Below are positions 1 through 4,772 of a stretch of DNA of 6,286 bases, one piece after another; position 1 is the first letter of the stretch; each line of letters begins with the position of its first letter. The notes beneath the pieces are model-generated. The model searched no databases, had not been told where the DNA came from, and saw only the letters and a program-made list of their open reading frames with translations. The stretch comes from Gammaproteobacteria bacterium (lineage in GTDB: Bacteria; Pseudomonadota; Gammaproteobacteria; Steroidobacterales; Rariloculaceae), in contig JAFGNC010000479.1 in the NCBI GenBank assembly GCA_016927175.1, positions 1 through 6,286 of the forward strand, read 5' to 3'. A program made the position numbers and the translations under genes.

Positions 1-1242
1 GGCGACAACACGCTGAACCTTTACGACGGCCTCCGCGACATGACCCTGACGCCGCCGAACGCGCCCGGGAACCCGGAGATCACGGCCGCGCTCGAGAACC
101 ACTCGGGCGAGCAGTACCTGAAGATCGAGTTCCCGATTCACGCAACCGTGCCTGCCGCGGCCGGTTTCGCGGCCTACGGCACGGCGACCGTGTGGCGAAA
201 GGTCGTTCAGGGCGGCGGCACCGTCAGCGTCGACCTCGGCACGGAACCCGCGGCCGGCGCTCTCGCGACGACGATCGATTTCGATACGGGCCATCCGGCG
301 GCGGGGCTGGTCGCGACGCAGCTCGCGCCCCTGCTGATCTCCCAGCTCGGCGCTTTCGGCACCGTCACGGAGCCCTGGCTCGGCGACGCGGAAGCGAAGG
401 CGCTGATCGCGGCGGAGACCGCCGCCTACCTCGGCACGCGGCGCTTCCCGTTCTACACGCCCGAATCCGGCGACGCCGACGTTCCGCTCGAGACGCCGGT
501 CGGCTTTCTGCTGCCCGCCGACGGCATTCTGGCGATCCTGATGAACCGGCGCGACGACTCGGTGCCGGACACCGCGCCCGACGCGTTTCTCGGCGGCAAC
601 CAGATTGCGCTTGCGATCAGCCGCGCGTTGCTCGACCAGACGATCACGAACGCGATGAACGAGGAGTTCCCGGGCGTCAACGACGGCGGCGCGGACGTCA
701 GCACGGAGGAGGGCGACGCGACGCTGAAGACGCTGTCGGTCACGCCGTCGAATTCCGGCGAGCACGGCGTCGACGAAGGCCACCTGTGGATCAGCGGCGA
801 CGCCGAGGTGCACATCGACTGCTGGCCGGACCCCGACGTCAGCTTCAGCGGGCCGATGTTCCTGCGCGTCGAGCTCGAAGAGACGGACGAGGCCTGCAAC
901 CTGACGATCGTGCCCGAGATGGGCGAGTTCGACGCGGGCCAGAGCTGCTGCGACGTGTTCGTGGATCTGCTGATCCCGATCGTCGGCTGGATCATGCTCG
1001 CGGTCGTCGAGACGATGATCGACCGCGTCGGCGGCGAGCTCGCCGAGACGACGGCCGACGCCCAGGCGCGCAACGTCAACGCGATTCCGCCCGTCGTGAC
1101 GGGCGTCGCCGAGCTGCAGGCCTGCCTCGAGTCGGTCGCGATCAGCCGCGACGGGCTCGTCTTTCCGGGCAAGCTCCGGATCCGGCGCGAGGGCCGGAGC
1201 TTCGAAGACCTCGCCGAAAGCGGCGCTTTGCCGCGGCCTTGA
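1..1242 (+). CDS. Unrecognised protein, 5'-truncated by window edge; possible lipid-binding (TULIP/BPI-like) fold
   Basis: The reading frame is open from the first base. The ATG at nucleotide 40 has no Shine-Dalgarno sequence, so the true start probably lies left of the window and 413 codons are visible. Numbering from that ATG, residues 20-80 look like a beta-rich segment. Residues 184-208 form a helix-like stretch (GGNQIALAISRALLDQTI). Residues 247-295 are alternating strands with Cys261 and Cys286. A CC pair at 303-304 is followed by a hydrophobic segment at 305-326 (around LLIPIVGWIMLAVVETM). A closing motif at 365-380 reads SVAISRDGLVFPGKLR. The order of strands, a long hydrophobic helix and a late 'dGl...G' strand resembles bacterial TULIP/BPI-type lipid-binding domains, but this is fold-level impression only. 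The hydrophobic segment could instead be a membrane helix. It is the first visible gene of a four-gene run, 18 bp before the next. The export signal, if any, is outside the window. Coding is certain from codon use and operon fit; the function is unknown. Confidence 0.85.
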   Translation, partial: GDNTLNLYDGLRDMTLTPPNAPGNPEITAALENHSGEQYLKIEFPIHATVPAAAGFAAYGTATVWRKVVQGGGTVSVDLGTEPAAGALATTIDFDTGHPAAGLVATQLAPLLISQLGAFGTVTEPWLGDAEAKALIAAETAAYLGTRRFPFYTPESGDADVPLETPVGFLLPADGILAILMNRRDDSVPDTAPDAFLGGNQIALAISRALLDQTITNAMNEEFPGVNDGGADVSTEEGDATLKTLSVTPSNSGEHGVDEGHLWISGDAEVHIDCWPDPDVSFSGPMFLRVELEETDEACNLTIVPEMGEFDAGQSCCDVFVDLLIPIVGWIMLAVVETMIDRVGGELAETTADAQARNVNAIPPVVTGVAELQACLESVAISRDGLVFPGKLRIRREGRSFEDLAESGALPRP

Positions 1243-1246
1243 ACTC

Positions 1247-1253
1247 AAAGGGA
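1247..1253 (+). promoter_or_regulatory. Ribosome binding site of the second operon gene
   Basis: AAAGGGA sits 7 nt before the ATG at 1261, inside the 18-bp gap after the preceding stop. A second purine run, GGAAGA, abuts the ATG. It supports 1261 as the start. Confidence 0.55.
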
Positions 1254-1260
1254 CGGAAGA

Positions 1261-2610
1261 ATGCCGACGATTAGAGGATTCGTTGAAGGGTTGGAGATCG
1301 GCCGCGCCGGCCTGTTCGTGGCGACCGTCGTCAAGGACGACGGGACACGCGACGCCTATCGCATCGCGGATCTCGACGCGGACCCCGAACGCTTCAACGA
1401 GAGGCTGTCGAAGCTCGGCCTGCTGCGCGACGCGATGGACGCCGCCGAGCCGGTAGAGATCGAATACACCGCCGAAGGCGCCGCGAACTCCATCGACCGG
1501 GTCAGGCGCATCACGCGCGACAGCGTCGCGCCCGTGACGGGGACCACGAGGGTCACGGGCATGGTGATCGGCGTCGCCGTCGCGGCGCAGAACCGCACCG
1601 GTAACGCGGCCGAGGCGCCGGACCGCGCCGTCGTCGCGTTGATGGCCGCGGGCTCCGCGCAAAGCTACGTGCTCGACATGCAGGCGCCGGAGCGCGGCGT
1701 TGCGGAAGCGCAGCTCGACATGCTGCGCGAGGCGCAGGCCGCCGGCGAGGCCGTCACGCTCGACGTGTCCGGCAAGGAGCGGCGGATCGTCACCGTGGCG
1801 CGAGGCGACCTCGGAGGCGCCGGCGCCGGCGGCGGCGACGCCGAAACGATCGCGGGCTTCGTCGAGGCGATCGCGCACAGCCAGCTCGCGCAGAGCCATG
1901 TCATGGTGGTGACGCTCGTCACGGCGCCGCCGTTCGAGACCGCGGCCGGCGGCCACTACGTCGAGCTCGAGCCGTTCACGCCCGGCGAAGTCACGCTCGC
2001 CGTGCTGCGCGGCTCGCCCGAGTACGCGCTGCTCGAGGCGGCGCTGCGCGACAAGCTTCGCGTGCACGTCGCGGCGAGCGCGGCCGCGGAGCCGGACAGG
2101 CCGAACGAGCCGCGCGACGATACGCCGCCGCCCGCCACGCACGTTCCGCGCTCCCTCGAGGAACCGCTGGCGGGCGGCGCCGCCCGCACCGGCGAACCGC
2201 TGCGGCTCGTGCGCGGCGTGCAGGTCCTGCATGCGCTCGCGTCGGCGAGCCGGCCGGTATGGATCGAGGTGCGGCGCCGCTCGCTCGACGTCGGGCCCGA
2301 GGCGCCGTGCGCGGAAGGGCTGCCGTCGAACGACCTGACCCCGCGTACGCTGCGCGACCTCGCGCTGCCCTACAAGGCGGAATGGTCGGCGACGGGCTGC
2401 TTCAATCACGGCGTCTATCGCTTCCAATTTATACTCGACACACCGCTCGAGCTTTTCATCGACGGCGAAGCGCGGTGCCTGCACACGGGCGAGGACGGGG
2501 CGACTCAGTTCGCGCACGCCTGCCTCGACGGCGACCACGAGGTGCGGGTCGTACTGCCCGAGTGGACGTGCAGAAGGGAGTTCGTGTTCGACGTTTACCG
2601 TATACGATGA
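1261..2610 (+). CDS. Unrecognised 449-aa protein: three tandem OB-like repeats plus Cys-containing C-terminal domain
   Basis: I do not recognise a named family. Residues 4-87, 98-183 and 197-272 are three diverged copies of one unit. Each opens with (I/V)xG(F/M)V (IRGFV, VTGMV, IAGFV). A hydrophobic strand follows (LFVATVV, AVVALMA, VMVVTLV), then a Y-containing strand (AYRI, SYVL, HYVEL). A helix follows with LL/ML (LGLLRDAMDAAEPV, LDMLREAQAAGEAV, YALLEAALRDKLRV), then one or two closing strands. Strand-strand-strand-helix-strand is the OB-fold order, so small beta-barrels are inferred. Gly-rich (184-192) and Pro-rich (277-296) linkers separate the parts. Residues 312-449 form a separate beta-rich domain holding all five cysteines (350, 380, 406, 421, 437). 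No signal peptide or membrane helix is visible. The gene lies 18 bp after the previous stop and 41 bp before the next start, so co-transcription is likely. Binding of nucleic acid, peptide or sugar would all fit OB-like repeats; none is shown. Confidence 0.9.
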   Translation: MPTIRGFVEGLEIGRAGLFVATVVKDDGTRDAYRIADLDADPERFNERLSKLGLLRDAMDAAEPVEIEYTAEGAANSIDRVRRITRDSVAPVTGTTRVTGMVIGVAVAAQNRTGNAAEAPDRAVVALMAAGSAQSYVLDMQAPERGVAEAQLDMLREAQAAGEAVTLDVSGKERRIVTVARGDLGGAGAGGGDAETIAGFVEAIAHSQLAQSHVMVVTLVTAPPFETAAGGHYVELEPFTPGEVTLAVLRGSPEYALLEAALRDKLRVHVAASAAAEPDRPNEPRDDTPPPATHVPRSLEEPLAGGAARTGEPLRLVRGVQVLHALASASRPVWIEVRRRSLDVGPEAPCAEGLPSNDLTPRTLRDLALPYKAEWSATGCFNHGVYRFQFILDTPLELFIDGEARCLHTGEDGATQFAHACLDGDHEVRVVLPEWTCRREFVFDVYRIR

Positions 2611-2636
2611 ACGGGTTCCGGCGGTGAACGAAGCTC

Positions 2637-2644
2637 AAAAGGAG
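2637..2644 (+). promoter_or_regulatory. Strong ribosome binding site of the third operon gene
   Basis: AAAAGGAG lies 7 nt upstream of the ATG at 2652, in the only appreciable gap (41 bp) of the run. It fixes the start of the 167-aa protein. Confidence 0.7.
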
Positions 2645-2651
2645 ATCGCGG

Positions 2652-3155
2652 ATGGCCGACGATGACATCGAAGTCGAAAAGCTGATCGTTACGCAGCCGA
2701 AAGGCGAAGCGTTCGCCGTCGTCGGCGACGATCGGCGCGACCCGCTGAGCCACCGCTTCAAGGGCGAGGTCGCGCACACGACGCCGCCCGAGCAGCCGCT
2801 CGTGCACCGCGTCTGCTGGGACGAGACGCGGAACGTGCGGGGCCGCGTCGCCGTCGTCGGCGACGCCGAGCAGCCGGTCACGTTCGAGCATCGCTTCCCG
2901 GATGCCCACCCGCAGACGCACACCGTGAAGACGGCTCTCGCCGAGCCGATCCATCACGCCCTGCAGATGCGAACCCCGCTGCAGGTGCGGTTCTGCAATT
3001 CGTGGCAGATCGCGTCGAACTACACGGTCGACATCGACGTCGCCGGCCGCCGCTGGATGACCATCCGGCTGTCGGGCGCGACCGTCGCGACGCCGAAGCC
3101 GTGCGAGGACGACGACTGCCCGCCGGTCGTTGCACGGCAGCCGTTCCACCCGTGA
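2652..3155 (+). CDS. Unrecognised small beta-rich protein with C-terminal CEDDDC motif, 167 aa
   Basis: No family is recognised. The protein starts with an acidic tail (MADDDIEVEK) and is then mostly short beta-strand-like segments (KLIVTQP, AFAVVG, RGRVAVVG, PLQVRFCNSW, YTVDIDVAG, WMTIRLSG). The Asn/Trp-rich stretch at residues 115-136 and the closing WMTIRLSG strand suggest one compact beta-sandwich. Cysteines are at 55, 115, 151 and 156. The last two form C-x4-C with three aspartates between (CEDDDC), which could be a disulfide or a metal site. Histidines are frequent between 42 and 102. There is no signal peptide or membrane segment. The last codons overlap the next gene's GTG start by 4 bp, implying translational coupling and probably a partnership with its product. 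The strong AAAAGGAG at 2637-2644 supports the start. Confidence 0.88.
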   Translation: MADDDIEVEKLIVTQPKGEAFAVVGDDRRDPLSHRFKGEVAHTTPPEQPLVHRVCWDETRNVRGRVAVVGDAEQPVTFEHRFPDAHPQTHTVKTALAEPIHHALQMRTPLQVRFCNSWQIASNYTVDIDVAGRRWMTIRLSGATVATPKPCEDDDCPPVVARQPFHP

Positions 3156-3775
3156 AAACCGAAGATTCTCTGGTCAAGGGCGTCGGCAGGCTGATCGGGA
3201 CGGCGACCGAGATCGGCGCCGCGCTCGCCGGCGCCGTCGACAAAGCGACTGCGGGGAACCGCGAGCTTCCGCCGGCGCCGCCCGGCGAGACGCCGGCCGC
3301 CGCGATGATCCGGCACGGCGTTTCGGCCGTCACGAACGTGACGCGGCAGGTCGTAGACGCCGCGCAGAGCGCACGGAGCGCCGCGGCCGGCGCCGGGGCT
3401 GCCCCCGCGGCGGGCGGCCCGCGCACGCATGACGCCCCCGCCGGTCCCGACGTGCATCAGGGCAGCACGCTGCGCGTGCCGCTGTCCATCGAGAACCCGG
3501 GGCGCGAGCCGATGAAGGGGCTCGTTCCCGCGGTCGCGAGCTGGTCGTGCCGCGACGGCGCGGCCGAGGCTCCCGGCGCCGTTCGTTTCGTGCCGGAGCG
3601 GCTCGACATCGAGCCGCGGGACTTCGAGAAGCTGACCGTGTTCGTGGACGTCGAGGCCGGCGCCGCGCCCGGCGCGTATCGGCTCGACGTGAATCTGGGC
3701 CAGGGCGCGCAGGTGGCGATCGACTTCACGGTCACGCCGGCGCAGCAGGCCGACCAAACCGCGACGGCGGAATAG
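3152..3775 (+). CDS. Unrecognised 207-aa protein: helical phasin-like N-terminus, linker, Ig-like C-terminal domain
   Basis: The frame is open much further upstream, but that part is Arg/His-rich out-of-frame translation of the preceding gene. The GTG at 3152, overlapping the preceding TGA as GTGA, is the sensible start and needs no Shine-Dalgarno if re-initiation occurs. Residues 5-32 (LVKGVGRLIGTATEIGAALAG) and 48-78 (AMIRHGVSAVTNVTRQVVDAAQ) look like amphipathic helices, as in phasins and other granule- or membrane-surface proteins. Residues 78-97 are an Ala/Gly/Pro linker. Residues 101-196 show the pattern of an Ig-like beta-sandwich of the NEW3/COG1470 kind: LRVPLSIENPG, then VRFVPERLDIEPRDFEKLTVFVDV, then APGAYRLDVNL, with a single Cys133. 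There is no signal peptide. It ends the four-gene run, 11 bp before the stop of the convergent helical gene. The domain reading is inference from pattern; the coding call is firm. Confidence 0.87.
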   Translation: MKTEDSLVKGVGRLIGTATEIGAALAGAVDKATAGNRELPPAPPGETPAAAMIRHGVSAVTNVTRQVVDAAQSARSAAAGAGAAPAAGGPRTHDAPAGPDVHQGSTLRVPLSIENPGREPMKGLVPAVASWSCRDGAAEAPGAVRFVPERLDIEPRDFEKLTVFVDVEAGAAPGAYRLDVNLGQGAQVAIDFTVTPAQQADQTATAE

Positions 3776-3782
3776 GAGCGAA

Positions 3783-3797
3783 AGGCTCAGGGAGCCT
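3783..3797. terminator. Possible bidirectional hairpin between convergent genes
   Basis: AGGCTC-AGG-GAGCCT is a perfect 6-bp stem with a 3-nt loop. It overlaps the stop codon of the minus-strand gene and lies 7 nt after the plus-strand stop at 3775. A wider imperfect pairing of GAGCGAAAG (3776-3784) with CTTTCGGCTC (3813-3822) is an alternative fold. No T-run follows on either strand, so intrinsic termination is doubtful. Confidence 0.25.
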
Positions 3798-4152
3798 GGA
3801 CGACCGTCTCCGCTTTCGGCTCTTCCTTGCGCGGAGCGCTGACGAAGGCGCCGAACGCGTCGCTCGCCGCCGTGACGAACGTGCCGGCAACGTCGAACGC
3901 CAGGTCGACGCCGCGGTGCGCGCTGCGCCGGAAGCCCGCGAGCACCTCGTCCTGGCGCGCTGCGCTCAGCCGCTCGGCCGCAATGACGCGGTCGCGCACG
4001 TCTTCGGCGATCGTCGCCAGCATCGCCGCTTCGCGCTCCGCCACCGTCCCCGTCGTCGTCGCGACGTCGCGCAGCTGCTCGGCCAGGCGCCCGGCGGCGC
4101 GGATCACGTCCTCGAGGCCTGCCCGGTCTCGGCGATCGTTCTCGTCAGGCAT
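3787..4152 (-). CDS. Small helical protein, phasin-like, 121 aa
   Basis: The frame could begin at 4248, but the ATG at 4152 is preferred because GGGAG (4159-4163 on this strand's complement) sits 6 nt upstream. The extra upstream residues look non-coding. The protein is almost wholly alpha-helical by composition: a charged N-terminus (MPDENDRRDR), long Ala/Glu/Arg-rich amphipathic helices through residues 12-80, then a more apolar stretch at 81-105 (GVDLAFDVAGTFVTAASDAFGAFV). The tail is charged, KEEPKAETVVQAP. Length, composition and the disordered Lys/Glu/Pro tail resemble phasins and apolipoprotein-like helical proteins that coat polyhydroxyalkanoate granules or lipid surfaces. No phasin signature is certain. 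It converges on the operon with only 11 bp between stop codons, so the two units may affect each other's 3' ends. A generic coiled-coil protein is an alternative. Confidence 0.8.
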   Translation of the reverse strand: MPDENDRRDRAGLEDVIRAAGRLAEQLRDVATTTGTVAEREAAMLATIAEDVRDRVIAAERLSAARQDEVLAGFRRSAHRGVDLAFDVAGTFVTAASDAFGAFVSAPRKEEPKAETVVQAP

Positions 4153-4158
4153 TCGAAT

Positions 4159-4163
4159 CTCCC
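4159..4163 (-). promoter_or_regulatory. Ribosome binding site deciding the start of the minus-strand gene
   Basis: GGGAG on the minus strand lies 6 nt before the ATG at 4152. The alternative upstream starts of the same frame, up to 4248, lack a comparable site. Confidence 0.55.
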
Positions 4164-4357
4164 TATTGGCTCGCCATGTGTCCGTTTTCCGGCCTATTCC
4201 GCAGGTGAAAACCGCCGGTTGCACGAACATAGCCGAGTAAACGATCAAAAGCGAGCTGACCGCGTTCCAGCACCGGAACCTGGAGCCGGGGCCGGGTGCG
4301 GGCTAACGCTCGACAGGCGAGAGCATGTCGCGGTGGTTCCAGTCGGCATCACGGATC

Positions 4358-4366
4358 TGCTACACT
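4358..4366 (+). promoter_or_regulatory. Candidate extended -10 promoter for the tRNA
   Basis: TGCTACACT combines a TGn extension with a -10-like hexamer, TACACT. A poor -35 candidate (TTCCAG, 4337-4342) lies 18 bp upstream. Transcription would start near 4373, about 112 nt before the mature tRNA, so 5' processing by RNase P would remove a long leader. Confidence 0.35.
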
Positions 4367-4484
4367 GCCTGCCGCCCGGATCCATGTAACGCCGCGTGCA
4401 AGTGCGCGGAATTGTTAGGCTTTGAAGGGGTGACGAAAGTGGCCCGCAGTCCCGTCGTCCACCCCACCTCTCCCACCCCAATCG

Positions 4485-4560
4485 GGGCCGTTAGCTCAAT
4501 TGGTAGAGCAGTGGACTCTTAATCCATTGGTTGTAGGTTCGAGTCCTACACGGCCCACCA
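4485..4560 (+). tRNA. tRNA-Lys (anticodon CTT)
   Basis: This is a complete 76-nt cloverleaf. The acceptor stem GGGCCGT (4485-4491) pairs with ACGGCCC (4550-4556), followed by discriminator A and an encoded CCA (4558-4560). The D arm is GCTC/GAGC around AATTGGTA. The anticodon arm GTGGA/TCCAT carries loop CTCTTAA, with anticodon CTT at 4518-4520 reading lysine AAG. The T arm is GTAGG/CCTAC with loop TTCGAGT. All stems are intact, with a single G-T wobble at the top of the anticodon stem. It stands alone with no neighbouring tRNA. I see no second copy of its 3' end in the window and no integrase, so there is no sign that it serves here as an integration site. Confidence 0.97.
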
Positions 4561-4728
4561 ACTTCTCTTCGTTCCGGCAGGCAGGCGGGGAGCCGGCGCT
4601 TCGATCGGCAGGCGCCCTGCACACAGCCGCAAGGACATTCCGGGCGACGACGCGTTCCTGCGCAGCGTACGGCTAGTGCGCCGACGAGCAACTCCGCCTT
4701 TCCTCGAACTCTCCAATCGTTTAACTTC

Positions 4729-4734
4729 TACATT
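4729..4734 (+). promoter_or_regulatory. Possible -10 box of the receptor gene
   Basis: TACATT lies in the only AT-rich patch (about 4714-4736) upstream of the receptor. It would place the transcription start near 4741 and leave a leader of about 30 nt. The matching -35 position (GAACTC, 4706-4711) is poor, so this is weak. Confidence 0.2.
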
Positions 4735-4736
4735 GA

Positions 4737-4749
4737 CGAGACGGTCTCG
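4737..4749. promoter_or_regulatory. Perfect palindrome upstream of receptor gene, candidate operator
   Basis: CGAGAC-G-GTCTCG is a perfect inverted repeat of 6+1+6 bases. It is centred 30 nt before the receptor start and just downstream of the AT-rich patch that probably holds the promoter. A repressor site or a small mRNA hairpin next to the ribosome binding site would both fit. Confidence 0.3.
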
Positions 4750-4772
4750 GTCGCGATGTAGGGGGGATTGCC

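Larger units (their letters stand above)
4153..4484. other. Non-coding stretch between minus-strand gene and tRNA
   Basis: I see no convincing gene in these 332 bases. Open frames here are short and run through the tRNA or lack start signals. The part next to the minus-strand gene (about 4180-4260) is less GC-rich and presumably holds its promoter. A minus-strand TATGTT at 4226-4231 is a possible -10 box without a good -35. The right half contains the extended -10 box at 4358-4366 and a small hairpin, CCGCG (4392-4396) with CGCGG (4405-4409), in the presumed tRNA leader. Confidence 0.5.
4561..4772. other. Intergenic region between tRNA and receptor gene
   Basis: No gene is supported in these 212 bases. 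Just after the tRNA is a GC-rich stretch with a short stem, GGCGC (4595-4599) with GCGCC (4612-4616), but no T-run, so no clear tRNA terminator. The right end holds the AT-rich patch, the 13-bp palindrome and the receptor's ribosome binding site. Confidence 0.5.

Noticed and set aside
192..1274. A 360-codon plus-strand frame overlapping the first gene
   Set aside because: Its translation is almost entirely Arg/Ala/Asp low complexity, the usual out-of-frame product of high-GC coding DNA. The frame 1-1242 has balanced composition and fits the operon.
2430..2435. TATACT, a near-consensus -10 box inside the second gene
   Set aside because: No -35 element is present at 16-18 bp, and it lies within the conserved-looking coding sequence RFQFILDTP, so it is probably chance.
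3002..3151. Upstream extension of the 207-aa gene to an ATG at 3002
   Set aside because: The extra 50 residues are Arg/His-rich translation of the overlapping 167-aa gene in another frame. The GTG at 3152 gives a classical stop/start overlap.
4325..4522. A 65-codon open frame running into the tRNA
   Set aside because: It overlaps half of the tRNA, has no ribosome binding site and shows no protein-like pattern.
4541..4560. tRNA 3' end as an attachment site for an integrated element
   Set aside because: I see no direct repeat of this end elsewhere in the window and no integrase gene nearby.
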